Shown: piece by piece, positions 9,796 to 20,097 of the stretch
Layout: each line of letters starts with the position of its first letter
Position numbering within the stretch: position 1 is the first letter of the stretch
Assembly: GCF_000340905.1 (NCBI RefSeq)
Contig: NC_020284.1
Location: 558,001 to 622,000, forward strand
Direction of reading: 5' to 3'
Length of the DNA: 64,000 nt
DNA from: Candidatus Kinetoplastibacterium galatii TCC219
Lineage (GTDB): Bacteria; Pseudomonadota; Gammaproteobacteria; Burkholderiales; Burkholderiaceae_B
Program-made: the position numbers and the translations under genes
The notes under the pieces: generated by a model
What the model was told of the DNA's origin: nothing
What the model saw: only the letters and a program-made list of their open reading frames with translations
The model's database searches: none

Positions 9796-10563
9796 TCACT
9801 TATGCTGTTTTTTCCTGAAAAAAAGACATTCATTATTAGAAATATAACCATCATATTCATAACCATGATAAGAGAACTTTTTCAAATCATTTATATTATC
9901 TAATTTGTTTGTTATAATATACCTAGCCATCAATCCTCTCAACGTCTTTGCAGTCACCCCAATAACTTTCCATTTATCAACTCTATATTCTTGAAACACG
10001 CAATTTACTACATTTGCCTTTATTTCATTTAAATCTATAACATTGAAATATTCATTAGATGATAAATTTACTAAAAACTTAAGATTCTTTTTCTTTATTT
10101 CATTATTAATAAAATCTGTAACAAAATTACGCCAAAATGCATACAGGTTTTTAAAACCTAAAATTTGTAAACTTGAACTCATTTCTAATCTATATGGTTT
10201 TATAAAATCCAAAGGACGCAAAATACCGAATAATCCACTTAATATCAATAAATTATCTTGGGACCAAAGAATGTCTTCCGAAGTAAAGCTAGATATATCC
10301 AATGCTCTATAAACATTACCTTTAAAAATAGACAATGCATTAAACTCTGATAATTTATCCCAATTTGCATAATAATCAAAACTAACTTTAGCTAAACTTA
10401 CATTTATTTTTAAAATTTTAGCTAACTCGAACAAGGATTTCCCCCTTAATTCTTTTACTATTAAAAGACTTTCTTTTAAAAAAAATGGGCTTGTTCTTTT
10501 ATTTATCGCAGTCTTAATATTGGTTAGACTTAGAGATTTAGAAGGGGAAAGTAAAAGTAACAA
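9796..10563 (-). CDS. yaaA: YaaA family peroxide-stress protein (UPF0246)
   Basis: The 255-residue product begins MLLLLSPSKSL, the hallmark N-terminus of the family (LISPAKTL in E. coli), and contains YRALDISSFTSEDILWSQDNLLILSGLFGILRPLD in two overlapping stretches, the most conserved part, and LSSNEYFNVID further on. E. coli YaaA limits DNA damage during hydrogen peroxide stress by lowering free iron; the biochemical role is not settled. The start codon is TTG, supported by an AAGGAAG seven bases upstream. It is transcribed alone, apparently with its own terminator. Confidence 0.9.
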   Translation of the reverse strand: MLLLLSPSKSLSLTNIKTAINKRTSPFFLKESLLIVKELRGKSLFELAKILKINVSLAKVSFDYYANWDKLSEFNALSIFKGNVYRALDISSFTSEDILWSQDNLLILSGLFGILRPLDFIKPYRLEMSSSLQILGFKNLYAFWRNFVTDFINNEIKKKNLKFLVNLSSNEYFNVIDLNEIKANVVNCVFQEYRVDKWKVIGVTAKTLRGLMARYIITNKLDNINDLKKFSYHGYEYDGYISNNECLFFRKKQHK

Positions 10564-10642
10564 TCACTAGCTTCCTTATTAAATAATTTTAAAATCAAAA
10601 TACTATATTTTAATTTAGGATTAAAAATTGCAAAAAATCTAA

Positions 10643-10672
10643 TTGACTATATAAACAACATATTAGTATCAA
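10643..10672 (+). promoter_or_regulatory. Possible sigma-70 promoter for tRNA-Ser(CGA)
   Basis: TTGACT at 10643-10648 and TATCAA at 10667-10672 are 18 bases apart and lie about 40 bases before the tRNA. The -35 is good but the -10 is weak, so this is tentative. Confidence 0.35.
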
Positions 10673-10714
10673 TAGGCGAAATATTACATTAAAATGATTT
10701 CTTCTATATATATA

Positions 10715-10804
10715 GGAGAGGTGGCAGAGCGGCCTAATGCACCTGACTCGAAATCAGGAGTACGCTATCGTGTACCGTGGGTTCAAATCCCACCCTCTCC
10801 GCCA
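10715..10804 (+). tRNA. tRNA-Ser (anticodon CGA)
   Basis: Complete 90-base class II tRNA with acceptor GGAGAGG/CCTCTCC, discriminator G and encoded CCA. The anticodon stem CCTGA/TCAGG closes the loop CTCGAAA, giving anticodon CGA for UCG. The long variable arm is present. It is convergent with serS, the gene of its charging enzyme, whose stop is only six bases from the CCA end. Confidence 0.96.
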
Positions 10805-10810
10805 TTCATG

Positions 10811-12160
10811 TTATCGCGATGATGGATACAGGATCTCCATGTTATCCATGTATGGGCGTAGGACTTTTGGTACAACTATACTTCCATCTGGTTGTTGATA
10901 ATTTTCCAAGACAGCAACTAAAGCTCTCCCTATTGCCAAACCAGATCCGTTTATAGTGTGCAGATAGTTAATCTTCCCATTTTTATCACGAAAACGAGAT
11001 TTCATTCTTCTAGCTTGAAAAGCCTCGCAATTTGAAACAGAAGAAATCTCTCTCCAATTGTTTTGTGAAGGTAACCATACTTCTAAATCATAGGTTTTTG
11101 CAGCACAGAACCCCATATCTCCAGAACAAAGCAGCACAACCCTGTAAGGTATATTCAAAAGCTGTAGAACTTTTTCCGCATGAATTAATACCATTTCTAG
11201 AGCATCGTACGAAAAATCTGGATGTACTATTTGTACTAATTCTACCTTATCAAACTGATGTTGACGAATTAATCCTCTAACATCTCGTCCACCACTACCA
11301 GCTTCAGATCTAAAACATGGAGTATGTGCTGTTAGCTTAATTGGAAGATTATCCTCTGATAGGATAGATCCAGAAACAGCACTAACTAATGTTATCTCTG
11401 ATGTTGATATAAGATATTGTTGCTCTTCGTTAAGTTTATCACTATCTAATCCACTATCTTGTTTTAAAACACCTTGCACAACTGCAAACATATCCTCCTT
11501 AAATTTTGGCAATTGACCTGTTCCATAAAGAGTGGCAGCATTAACTACGTATGGGGTGTAACATTCCTCATACCCATGACTTTTAGTGTGTAAATCTAAC
11601 ATGAATTGTGATAGAGCTCTATGCAATAATGCTATCTTACCTTTCATAAACAAAAAGCGAGAACCAGACATCCTTGATGCTAGATCAAGATCTAAACCAA
11701 GTGATTCTCCTAAAGTCACATGATCCCTAGGAACAAAATCAAAGGGCTTCGGCTCATTTTTTATAGACATTCCCTCAGGAAACCATCTACGTATCTCTAT
11801 ATTATCTTCAGAATCTAATCCTATAGGAACACTAGGATGAGGAATATTAGGTATTGAATACAAAAAATCATTTATATCATTACTCAAGGAAGACAGTTTA
11901 TCTTCAAGATTTTTTAGAGCTTTAGGTATAGATTGAGACTCTGACATAAGATCCTCAGTTCCTAATCCTTGAGCTTTTAGTTGACCAACCTGCTTTGCCA
12001 AATAATTTCTTTTAGCTTGCAACATTTCGGTTTCTTGCTGAATATTTTTACGACTATTATCTAAATATTCAAATTTTGGAATATCTAGGCAGAATCCACG
12101 TGTTTTTAATAAACAAGCTATTCTTCCTAATTCTTTACGTAAAAGACTAATATCTAACAT
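10811..12160 (-). CDS. serS: Seryl-tRNA synthetase
   Basis: Charges tRNA-Ser, a class II synthetase in the cytosol. The 449-residue protein has the long antiparallel coiled-coil arm that grips the tRNA-Ser variable arm (about residues 30-105), then the catalytic core with motif 2 (FRSEAGSGGRDVRGLIRQH) and motif 3 (GSGLAIGRALVAVLENYQ, near the C-terminus), and TSEITLVS in the serine pocket. It starts MLDISLLRKEL, the usual N-terminus. Gene order ftsK-lolA-rarA-serS on the minus strand, followed by a convergent tRNA-Ser, matches related betaproteobacteria. Confidence 0.97.
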   Translation of the reverse strand: MLDISLLRKELGRIACLLKTRGFCLDIPKFEYLDNSRKNIQQETEMLQAKRNYLAKQVGQLKAQGLGTEDLMSESQSIPKALKNLEDKLSSLSNDINDFLYSIPNIPHPSVPIGLDSEDNIEIRRWFPEGMSIKNEPKPFDFVPRDHVTLGESLGLDLDLASRMSGSRFLFMKGKIALLHRALSQFMLDLHTKSHGYEECYTPYVVNAATLYGTGQLPKFKEDMFAVVQGVLKQDSGLDSDKLNEEQQYLISTSEITLVSAVSGSILSEDNLPIKLTAHTPCFRSEAGSGGRDVRGLIRQHQFDKVELVQIVHPDFSYDALEMVLIHAEKVLQLLNIPYRVVLLCSGDMGFCAAKTYDLEVWLPSQNNWREISSVSNCEAFQARRMKSRFRDKNGKINYLHTINGSGLAIGRALVAVLENYQQPDGSIVVPKVLRPYMDNMEILYPSSR

Positions 12161-12203
12161 TTTGTTCTATAAATAAAAATAATAAAAAAATTAAAAAATA
12201 TTT

Positions 12204-13544
12204 CTAACAAGATTTATTGCTATCTTCTTCTATGTCTAAACCCTTCAATAAAGACATTTTTTGTTTTATCTTCTGCTCTAAACCATAACTAGTTGGGAAA
12301 TAAAATTGTTCTTTAATACCATCAGGAAAATACTGCTCTGATGGAACATAAGCATTAGGAAATTCATGCACATACTTATAATCTCGATACAAACCTATTT
12401 TCTTCATAAACTCTTTTGAAGAATTACGTAAGTGAGTCGGTACTGACCTACTAGAGTCAGTATTTACATATTTACAGGCTGAATTAAATGCATTATATAC
12501 GGAGTTTGACTTGGCAGCACAAGACATATAAACAACAGCATTTGCCAATGCAAGTTCTCCTTCTGGAGAACCTAGAGACTGATATACCATTGCGCAGTTT
12601 ACACTAAGATCGATTGCTCTAGGATCTGCTAAACCTATGTCTTCTGTAGCAATACGCATTAGACGTCTAGAAATATATATGGGATCTGTGCCGGAAGATA
12701 ACAAACTAGCTAACCAATACAAAGCAGCATCCGGGTCAGAACCCCTTATAGATTTATGCAAAGCACTAATCTGATCGTAAAACAACCCTCCGCATTTATC
12801 AAACATTCTACAATCTTTCGAGAAGTTGATTTTTAACCAAGGAACAGTGATAACGTCTATATTAGAAGATAATGCCAATCCAAAAATAATCTCCACAAGG
12901 CTTATAAGGCGTCTAGCATCACCATCGGCCATTGATATAATAAGGGCACAAGCATTTATATCAATATCAACTTCTTTACTCTCTGTGCATTCTTTGTTTA
13001 ATATTAAAAGCACCTTAGATAATAATTTAGATAAATCATCCTGGTCAAGTTGATTCAAAGCATAGACTTTCAGCCTTGACAGTAAAGCAGAATTAATATT
13101 AAAAGAAGGGTTCTCGGTAGTAGCTCCTATAAGAATGAACAAACCATTTTCTACATATGGAAGAAATGCATCCTGCTGGGATTTATTAAAATCATGTATT
13201 TCATCTATAAATAAAATAGTTCTTTTGCCAGTACATTGAGTATTTTTGGCAGAAATAATGGCATCTCTTATGTCTTTAACCCCGCTCAAAACAGCAGAGA
13301 TCGATAAAAATTTATAATTAATATTATGAGATAGCAATTTTGCTATAGTAGTCTTTCCTACACCTGGGGGGCCCCAAAGAATCATTGAATATAATTTACC
13401 GCTATCCATCGCAATTCTTAGTGGTTTATTTAGACCTACAAGATGAGACTGACCAATAATATCATCTAAATTTCTTGGCCTCAGCCTTTCATATAAAGGA
13501 ACACTATTGTATTGCTTGTCAAGATTGGTTGTATCAAAATCCAT
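12204..13544 (-). CDS. rarA: Replication-associated recombination protein A (RarA/MgsA AAA+ ATPase)
   Basis: Clamp-loader-like AAA+ ATPase acting at stalled replication forks. The 446-residue length is normal. Motifs in order: [13 protein letters not shown], Walker [16 protein letters not shown] (about 56-70), Walker [15 protein letters not shown], sensor 1 [18 protein letters not shown], then the RarA-specific C-terminal part ([33 protein letters not shown]-type sequence with [14 protein letters not shown]). It sits between lolA (9 bases upstream) and serS in a minus-strand operon. Confidence 0.94.
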   Translation of the reverse strand: MDFDTTNLDKQYNSVPLYERLRPRNLDDIIGQSHLVGLNKPLRIAMDSGKLYSMILWGPPGVGKTTIAKLLSHNINYKFLSISAVLSGVKDIRDAIISAKNTQCTGKRTILFIDEIHDFNKSQQDAFLPYVENGLFILIGATTENPSFNINSALLSRLKVYALNQLDQDDLSKLLSKVLLILNKECTESKEVDIDINACALIISMADGDARRLISLVEIIFGLALSSNIDVITVPWLKINFSKDCRMFDKCGGLFYDQISALHKSIRGSDPDAALYWLASLLSSGTDPIYISRRLMRIATEDIGLADPRAIDLSVNCAMVYQSLGSPEGELALANAVVYMSCAAKSNSVYNAFNSACKYVNTDSSRSVPTHLRNSSKEFMKKIGLYRDYKYVHEFPNAYVPSEQYFPDGIKEQFYFPTSYGLEQKIKQKMSLLKGLDIEEDSNKSC

Positions 13545-13553
13545 AGATATTAT

Positions 13554-14168
13554 CTACATTTCAACTAAATCTACATTCTGAGGAAGAATGAATCTGAACA
13601 AGTCTTCTGGCAATTCATCATTGATTAGAATATTTGATAACTCTATTACAAATTTCTGATCAAAAACATCAAACAAATGAATCTTAGATATGAATCTATC
13701 ATCAAATCCAAAATCTATAACTCTAAAACCACTACTTAAATCATTTGTTGTAACCGATAACCAATATAACCCATCTCGATTGTAAGAGTACTTGACATCG
13801 ACAAATTTACCTAAATTATCAGAAGACAGCATATCCATAAAAAAAGCCAATGGTGTGCTATCTATGTTTCTTGCTATTGCCTGCCCCAAATCAGAATCAT
13901 ACTGATATATTTTTTTGCCATCAGACACAACCAATTGCCTGCTGTTACTAACAATTTCCCATCGAAACTTACCTGGTTTTTTAAATCTTAAGAAACCATT
14001 ATTAGATGATTTGATAGCACCTTCAGGATCAGATATAGACTGCCTAAATTCACATGAGAAACTTTTTACGTCTTTTAAGAAATCTAATCCATTATCTGTA
14101 TTTTCAGATCTCACTTGGCAGCAAAAAACGATAGCAAAAATATATAAAAGTCTAATTAAATTATTCAT
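13554..14168 (-). CDS. lolA: Outer-membrane lipoprotein carrier protein LolA
   Basis: Periplasmic chaperone that moves lipoproteins from LolCDE to the outer membrane. The 204-residue product has an N-terminal signal peptide (about 1-21, hydrophobic [11 protein letters not shown]). The mature part carries family features: [44 protein letters not shown] and the ending [17 protein letters not shown]. Its start overlaps the end of ftsK by 8 bases. The presence of BamE in the same window shows that outer-membrane lipoprotein targets still exist. Confidence 0.92.
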   Translation of the reverse strand: MNNLIRLLYIFAIVFCCQVRSENTDNGLDFLKDVKSFSCEFRQSISDPEGAIKSSNNGFLRFKKPGKFRWEIVSNSRQLVVSDGKKIYQYDSDLGQAIARNIDSTPLAFFMDMLSSDNLGKFVDVKYSYNRDGLYWLSVTTNDLSSGFRVIDFGFDDRFISKIHLFDVFDQKFVIELSNILINDELPEDLFRFILPQNVDLVEM

Positions 14169-16626
14169 CTTTCTGATCTGATAAATTTACTAAAATCTCA
14201 CGATTACCATTAGAATGCATAGAAGAAACAATACCAGATTTCTCCATTTGCTCCAACAAACGTGCAGCTCTATTATAACCAATTCTTAAATGACGTTGCA
14301 CCAAGGAAATAGATGCTCTACGATTTTTTAATACTATATCACAAGCTTTATCATACATAGGATCATTTTCATAACCTTCTATCCCAGTTACAGAATTTAT
14401 ACCATCTGACTCTGTTAAGGATTCTCCATAATTAAGAATCTCGTCTATATAGTTTGTCTCCCCATGAGACTTTAACGATTCTACTACTCTATGCACCTCA
14501 TTATCACTTACAAAAGCTCCATGTATGCGAACAGGAAAACCAACTCCTGGTGGCAAGTATAACATATCGCCTTGACCTAATAAATTTTCTGCTCCTGATT
14601 GATCTAAAATTGTACGAGAGTCTATTTTTGAAGAAACTTGAAATGCTATACGTGTTGGTATATTAGCTTTTATAAGACCAGTAATAACATCGACACTAGG
14701 ACGTTGTGTGGCTAATATTAGATGTATGCCTGCCGCTCTTGCCTTCTGGGCAAGCCTTGCTATTAATTCTTCTATTTTTTTTCCGGATGTCATCATAAGA
14801 TCAGCCAACTCATCTATAACAACGATTATAGACGGCATTAGCTGCAAAGGTTCTGGATCATCCTTATTAATAGATAAAGGATTATAAATAAATTCATTAG
14901 AAAGAGATGCCTCCCTTATTTTTTCATTATAACCAAATATATTACGAACTCCCATTTTGCTCATTAAGTGATATCTTTTGTCCATTTCACTAACACACCA
15001 ACGAAGGGCATTCGCTGCTTTTTTCATATCAGTAACAACATTAGTCAAAAGATGTGGTATACCTTCATAAACACTCATTTCCAACATCTTAGGATCTATC
15101 AAGATTAATCTAATAGTTGAAGAACTATATTTATACAATAGAGATATTAACATAGCATTTATACCAACTGATTTACCTGAGCCGGTAGTACCGGCTACTA
15201 GAAGGTGAGGCATTCTAGCTAAATCAGCTACCACAGGATTACCAGCAATATCTTTACCAAGAGCCATGGTTAAAGTAGATTTTGCTGAATTGTACACAGA
15301 AGAATTTAATATTTCCGATAAACATACAGATTGACGATTTCTGTTTGGTAATTCTAGACCCATAAGATTTTTACCAGGGATGGTTTCCACTACTCTTATA
15401 CTAGCAACACTCAATGCCCTGGCTAAATCCCTAGCCAAACCAACTATCTGACTACCCTTGACTCCAATTGCTGGTTCAATCTCATACCTAGTAATTACAG
15501 GACCAGATTTTGCTGATATTACAGTTACAGTTACCCCAAAATCTGCTAGTTTTTGTTCTATTAATTTAGATACTAATTTTACATCCTCAGATGTAATACT
15601 TGTATCATGATGTTGCAATGAATCCAGTAAATTTAATGATGGCAATTTCTCTTCTTGATTATTAGATTTCTCTTCTTGATTATTAATCATAATTTTTTCA
15701 GAAAAATTGGATTTCTTCCTTATATCAACATCCTTTCTGTTGATCAAATTATTTAATGAGTTTTTATTGCAAACAGTATCTTTATGAGCATTTGTTACTA
15801 ATAACTTATCTTCAATATCTAAACTTAAATTCTTAAATCTATTATTACTTATATCTCTTTTTTTATTAAAAGGCTTATGAGTGTAATTCATACATTTTTG
15901 AACGGTTTTACTTAAAAAACTAAAAAAAGATATAGATAGATAATTTATTTTTTTAATTAAGGTATCAATAAAAAACAAAATCTTTTCGAAAAACAACAGC
16001 CAAGAAAAACAAAAAAACAAACTAAAACCGGTTAACACCATTACTGCTAAAAGAAGGATAGATCCAGCCATCCCTATCAAAAATACTAAATAACCGGAGA
16101 AAAATTTACCTATAATACAGCCTGATCTACATATTTCTGAAAATCCTTGGCTAATATGATTTTCTATAAAATCAGAAAATATTGCTTCTAGACCTAATGT
16201 TCCGGAAAGCAATAATAAAAAACCCATTATGCTCTCAAAATAAAAACAAATTGCAAAAAATCTGGATGAATAGTCATTATTACGAAAATAATTGGCCAAT
16301 CTAGAATAAATAACAAATATCCAACTAATTAACAAATAAACGAACCAAAAAGATGAAAATCCAAATAAATGAAGCAATATCTCTGACACATAAGCACCAA
16401 AAAATCCGCCATTATTATTTATAGCATTATGTAAAATTTGACCATGAAGGACAAAATTATCATTAGAATCCCAAGATAATAGACTAAGCACTAACCATGA
16501 TAATGAAACCACAAGAAATATTAATAAGGTTTCACAAAATAATGCAGAATTTTTTATAAAAAATGGTAATCTAATGTTAGTTAGAATTCGTATTTTCTTA
16601 GAAATAAAATTAAATAAACGAAACAT
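14161..16626 (-). CDS. ftsK: DNA translocase FtsK
   Basis: Septal DNA pump coordinating chromosome segregation with division. The 821 residues give four N-terminal membrane segments (about 25-215), a poorly conserved linker rich in Asn, Lys and Ser (about 240-340), and the RecA-like motor with Walker [17 protein letters not shown] (about 468-485) and Walker [12 protein letters not shown]. The C-terminal winged-helix gamma domain follows ([18 protein letters not shown] ... [12 protein letters not shown]), which reads polar KOPS-type sequences. The linker contains a short in-frame duplication. It is first in ftsK-lolA-rarA-serS and divergent from trxB with a 50-base gap. Confidence 0.95.
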   Translation of the reverse strand: MFRLFNFISKKIRILTNIRLPFFIKNSALFCETLLIFLVVSLSWLVLSLLSWDSNDNFVLHGQILHNAINNNGGFFGAYVSEILLHLFGFSSFWFVYLLISWIFVIYSRLANYFRNNDYSSRFFAICFYFESIMGFLLLLSGTLGLEAIFSDFIENHISQGFSEICRSGCIIGKFFSGYLVFLIGMAGSILLLAVMVLTGFSLFFCFSWLLFFEKILFFIDTLIKKINYLSISFFSFLSKTVQKCMNYTHKPFNKKRDISNNRFKNLSLDIEDKLLVTNAHKDTVCNKNSLNNLINRKDVDIRKKSNFSEKIMINNQEEKSNNQEEKLPSLNLLDSLQHHDTSITSEDVKLVSKLIEQKLADFGVTVTVISAKSGPVITRYEIEPAIGVKGSQIVGLARDLARALSVASIRVVETIPGKNLMGLELPNRNRQSVCLSEILNSSVYNSAKSTLTMALGKDIAGNPVVADLARMPHLLVAGTTGSGKSVGINAMLISLLYKYSSSTIRLILIDPKMLEMSVYEGIPHLLTNVVTDMKKAANALRWCVSEMDKRYHLMSKMGVRNIFGYNEKIREASLSNEFIYNPLSINKDDPEPLQLMPSIIVVIDELADLMMTSGKKIEELIARLAQKARAAGIHLILATQRPSVDVITGLIKANIPTRIAFQVSSKIDSRTILDQSGAENLLGQGDMLYLPPGVGFPVRIHGAFVSDNEVHRVVESLKSHGETNYIDEILNYGESLTESDGINSVTGIEGYENDPMYDKACDIVLKNRRASISLVQRHLRIGYNRAARLLEQMEKSGIVSSMHSNGNREILVNLSDQKDE
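15646..15685. repeat. 21-base tandem duplication inside the ftsK linker
   Basis: The 19-base string TTTCTCTTCTTGATTATTA occurs at 15646-15664 and again at 15667-15685, a period of 21 bases or seven codons. In the protein it gives [13 protein letters not shown], so the reading frame is kept. It lies in the flexible linker, where length changes are tolerated. Confidence 0.9.
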
Positions 16627-16676
16627 ATTGATAATATTAATTTGATATATGTTGGATTAGCATAAAGGGATGTTTT

Positions 16677-17636
16677 ATGAATAAAACTAAAAAAACCAAA
16701 ATTTTAATAATTGGATCTGGGCCTGCTGGGTATACAGCCGCACTATATGCAGCTCGTGCTAATCTTGACCCTATCATTATTACCGGACTAAATCAAGGCG
16801 GTCAATTAATGAATACAACAGAAATAGAAAATTGGCCTACTACGTATAGTAACATTAGTGGGTCTGATCTTATGGAACTTTTTCTAAGTAATGTTAAGAA
16901 ATTTAATACAGAAATAATTATAGATAATATTATAAATGCCAATCTAAAAAAAAGACCATTTATACTTACTGGAGATAGTGGAACTGATTACATCTGCGAA
17001 TCAGTTATTATAGCTACTGGATCATCTCCAAAGAAATTGGGCCTTGACTCTGAGGAAGAATTTCTAGGCAAGGGAGTATCTTATTGTGCTACTTGTGACG
17101 GGATGTTTTACAAAGACAAAAATGTAGTAGTAATTGGAGGCGGAAATACAGCTATAGAAGATGCATTGTATTTGTCCAATATATGCCGGAATGTAACATT
17201 AGTACACAGACACGATAAGTTCAGAGCTGAACCAATACTACTAGATAGAATTAATAACAAGGTGTCAAAGAACATAATTTCTATTAGAACATTCTATACC
17301 ATTAACAAAATAGAGGGAACTGAAGATAAATTAACAAATATAGTTCTTCTTAGCTCTAAAAATAATTCATTAGAAAATATTGCAACGGACGGAGTATTTA
17401 TCGCTATAGGTCATAATCCTAATACAAATATATTTAATGATTTAATGAAAACAAAAGAAGGATATATTATTACTCGGAAGGACGATAAGAATTTTCAAAC
17501 GATGACTTCTATAGAAGGAATATTTGCAGCAGGAGATGTACAGGACAACATATACAGGCAAGCTATAACCAGTTCTGGAACGGGTTGCATGGCTGCTCTA
17601 GATGCTCAAAGATGGCTTGAGAAAAATGATGTCTAA
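16677..17636 (+). CDS. trxB: Thioredoxin reductase
   Basis: FAD- and NADPH-dependent reductase that keeps thioredoxin reduced. The 319-residue enzyme shows the FAD site IIGSGPAGYTAALYAARA (about 10-28), ITGLNQGGQLMNTTEIENWP, the redox pair in SYCATCDGMFY (about 138-148), the NADPH site VVIGGGNTAIEDALYLS and the closing FAD motif GIFAAGDVQDNIYRQAITS. It is divergent from ftsK. The downstream Smr-domain gene starts inside its last codons. A thioredoxin-like protein is encoded at 32373-32738, but the main thioredoxin is not in this window. Confidence 0.96.
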   Translation: MNKTKKTKILIIGSGPAGYTAALYAARANLDPIIITGLNQGGQLMNTTEIENWPTTYSNISGSDLMELFLSNVKKFNTEIIIDNIINANLKKRPFILTGDSGTDYICESVIIATGSSPKKLGLDSEEEFLGKGVSYCATCDGMFYKDKNVVVIGGGNTAIEDALYLSNICRNVTLVHRHDKFRAEPILLDRINNKVSKNIISIRTFYTINKIEGTEDKLTNIVLLSSKNNSLENIATDGVFIAIGHNPNTNIFNDLMKTKEGYIITRKDDKNFQTMTSIEGIFAAGDVQDNIYRQAITSSGTGCMAALDAQRWLEKNDV

Positions 17637-18261
17637 ATATATAAAACTATCGACTGTTCAAAATCATTACAAGTTTCATAAAAAAATGAATGCTACTAAC
17701 GATGAATTTCAAGTTGCTAAAAATTTTAAAGAAATTACTAAGATAAGAAATTGTAATGTATTTGTAGAAACAAAAATACAAGATTATTTGAAATTTGAAG
17801 ATAATAATAAATCGCAATCTAATCATAAAAATACTTGTTTTTATAATTATGATATAATCGACGGCGAATTATCTGATGAGTTATCAGTAGACCATCTTTT
17901 ATCTGATAGCGGCAGATCTTACACAAGACCAAATTTAAATCAAAATATAGTAAGATTCTTAAGGAATGGAAAATGGAAGATAGAAGCTAAACTTGATTTG
18001 CATAATCTATGCATAGAAAGAGCTAGATCATCGTTTATAAGCTTCATGAATCGCTGTATAGAAAACGGTATTAGATGTGTTTGTATTATTCATGGCAAAG
18101 GATATGGATCTTCTCCAGAGAGCGGGCCAGTACTGAAAGGTAAAGTGCGCTCTTGGTTAGTTCAAACAAAAGAAATTCGAGCATTTTCTGAGGCGGCAGA
18201 ACGTAATGGTGGATCTGGTGCTTTGATTGTGCTTTTGCGTAAAATTAAAAATGAAAGTTGA
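17629..18261 (+). CDS. Smr-domain protein (MutS2 C-terminal-like)
   Basis: The 210-residue protein has a poorly conserved N-terminal half and a C-terminal Smr domain: LDLHNLCIERARSSFISFMNRC (the conserved DLHG-type motif, here DLHN) followed by CVCIIHGKGYGSS and GALIVLLRK (about residues 115-208). Smr domains bind or nick DNA or RNA, and free-standing forms such as SmrA/SmrB include an endonuclease that cuts collided ribosomes' mRNA. The exact role here is unknown. It overlaps trxB by 8 bases; the ATG at 17629 has a GAG seven bases upstream, and the ATG just before it (17626) is an alternative. Confidence 0.85.
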   Translation: MSKYIKLSTVQNHYKFHKKMNATNDEFQVAKNFKEITKIRNCNVFVETKIQDYLKFEDNNKSQSNHKNTCFYNYDIIDGELSDELSVDHLLSDSGRSYTRPNLNQNIVRFLRNGKWKIEAKLDLHNLCIERARSSFISFMNRCIENGIRCVCIIHGKGYGSSPESGPVLKGKVRSWLVQTKEIRAFSEAAERNGGSGALIVLLRKIKNES

Positions 18262-18265
18262 TATA

Positions 18266-18598
18266 ATGAAATTCACTTACTTAACTATAGCGATAATAAC
18301 CGAACTATTTGCAACAGTAGCATTGAAAAATTCTATTGGTTTTACTCGCCTATGGCCATCATTGTTCACATGTTTTTTCTACATAGTTTCTACGTATTTT
18401 TTATCTTTAACATTAGAAGAAATACCTGTAGGTATTGCTTATGCAATATGGTGTGGCGTTGGAATTATACTAGTATCTTTAATAGGAGTTTTTTTCTTTA
18501 AACAAACATTAGACACTCCAGCTATAATAGGGATAGTTTTAATTGTATTAGGGGTGGTTATAATGAATGTTTTCTCTAAGGTTAATATAGAAGACTAG
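18266..18598 (+). CDS. Small multidrug resistance (SMR) family transporter, EmrE-like
   Basis: The 110-residue protein from MKFTYLTIAIITEL has four membrane helices and the signature of the SMR family: the essential glutamate at residue 13 (ITELFATVALK), YAIWCGVGIILVSLIG in helix 3 and IIGIVLIVLGVVIMN in helix 4. EmrE is also 110 residues with this glutamate at position 14. Such proteins are proton-coupled exporters of cationic drugs, polyols or guanidinium. I chose the ATG at 18266 for family length; ATGs further upstream would overlap the Smr gene. Retention in a shrinking genome suggests a real, perhaps metabolite-export, role. Confidence 0.9.
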   Translation: MKFTYLTIAIITELFATVALKNSIGFTRLWPSLFTCFFYIVSTYFLSLTLEEIPVGIAYAIWCGVGIILVSLIGVFFFKQTLDTPAIIGIVLIVLGVVIMNVFSKVNIED

Positions 18599-18663
18599 AA
18601 AAATTTCATTTCCATACTAACCTTAGTCTTAAAAATTACTAGTATTATCACATTATGAGTCTA

Positions 18664-20097
18664 TTATATAACTATATGACCGGTAACTAAATAGTAAATG
18701 GCCACAGCCGCACCAATCATAGCTATAATAAAAACTAACCATTCTAATTTATTAAAAACTTTTTTGGATTGCTCTGATTTGGTCATTACAAATAAAGCTG
18801 TTCCCGGACCATACAAAACAGAAGATAGCAGCAAGTATTTTAGACCACCTGCGTATAGTAGCCACGTGGCGAAAATAGTCGCCATAAAACCACAGAACAA
18901 ATCGAATGTTCTCTGTTTTTTCTCTGAAATGCTATAAGACTCTCCTGTGGTCGCTAGCTTAAGACCATAAGCTGCTACTAATAAATATGGTATTAGATTC
19001 ATAGAACTAGTTAATTCTATAGCCAGGGTAAATGCTTCTCTTGCAAGCATCGTAACTATTAAAAAAACCTGTATAGTTATATTAGTCATCCATAGTGATG
19101 CAGATGGGACGTTGTTCTCATTTTCTTTTTTTAAAAACGCAGGCATAGTTCCTGACACTGCGGCTGTATATAAAACCTCAGCTGCAAGAAGTGACCAAGA
19201 AAGATAAGCTCCTAAAACAGCAACTAAAAGTCCAATTCCTATAAGGACAGCTCCCCATTCACCGACAACAGCCTGTAAAACACCTGCCATTGATGGATTA
19301 CGTAATGAAGCTAAATCAGATCTTTCCATAACACCATATGATAATATGGTAATTAGGACTAGTAGTAATAAAACACCAAGAAAACCCAATAAGGTAGCCA
19401 CACCAACATCTTTTCTATTTTTAGCATAACGAGAATAAACACTAGCTCCTTCTATACCCAAGAATACAAAAACAGTTATTAACATGGTTCCACGAACCTG
19501 TTCAAAAATACTGCTTAAACTAAAGGCTCCTCCGCCCCACATATTATTAATAAAGATTTCTGATCTAAAACCAAAACATACTAAAACTATGAATATAACT
19601 ATTGGAATAAGCTTAGATATAGTAACTATATTGTTAATAAAGTCAGCCTCTTTTATTCCACGCAATACTAAAAAATGGAATGACCACAGTATACTAGAAG
19701 ACAAAATAACAGCTGCTAGTGTAGTACCATCACCAAAAATGGAAAAAACAGAGCCTATTGTTGAGTTTATTATTAACAAATAAGTTACATTTCCCAAACA
19801 AGTTCCAGCCCAATACCCTAACGCAGAAGAAAATCCTAAGTAATCACCAAATCCAGCCTGAGCATAAGCATGAACACCAGAGTCTATGTTCGGTTTTCTG
19901 CAAGACAACGACTGAAATACAAATGCTAACATCAACATCCCAAGCCCTGAAATAGTCCAAGCTACCAAAGCGCCAAACACTCCAGTAACTTGGGCAAAGT
20001 TTTGAGGCAAAGAAAAAATCCCAGCTCCAATCATAGAACCAACGACCATAGCGGTTAAGGTCATGACAGAAAGTTTCTGGGTATTGGAATTACTCAT
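18664..20097 (-). CDS. arcD: Arginine/ornithine antiporter-type APC permease (ArcD)
   Basis: Inner-membrane amino-acid antiporter with 12-13 hydrophobic segments over 477 residues. The N-terminus (KLSVMTLTAMVVGSMIGAGIFSLPQ) and the following RKPNIDSGVHAYAQAGFGDY match the basic amino acid/polyamine antiporter group that includes ArcD; GTMLITVFVFLGIEGASVYSRYA is also typical. The family swaps arginine for ornithine or related basic amino acids. A GGAGTG precedes the ATG. No arc pathway genes (arcA, arcB, arcC) are adjacent, so exchange with the host cytosol is more likely than arginine fermentation. Substrate is inferred from family only. Confidence 0.8.
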   Translation of the reverse strand: MSNSNTQKLSVMTLTAMVVGSMIGAGIFSLPQNFAQVTGVFGALVAWTISGLGMLMLAFVFQSLSCRKPNIDSGVHAYAQAGFGDYLGFSSALGYWAGTCLGNVTYLLIINSTIGSVFSIFGDGTTLAAVILSSSILWSFHFLVLRGIKEADFINNIVTISKLIPIVIFIVLVCFGFRSEIFINNMWGGGAFSLSSIFEQVRGTMLITVFVFLGIEGASVYSRYAKNRKDVGVATLLGFLGVLLLLVLITILSYGVMERSDLASLRNPSMAGVLQAVVGEWGAVLIGIGLLVAVLGAYLSWSLLAAEVLYTAAVSGTMPAFLKKENENNVPSASLWMTNITIQVFLIVTMLAREAFTLAIELTSSMNLIPYLLVAAYGLKLATTGESYSISEKKQRTFDLFCGFMATIFATWLLYAGGLKYLLLSSVLYGPGTALFVMTKSEQSKKVFNKLEWLVFIIAMIGAAVAIYYLVTGHIVI

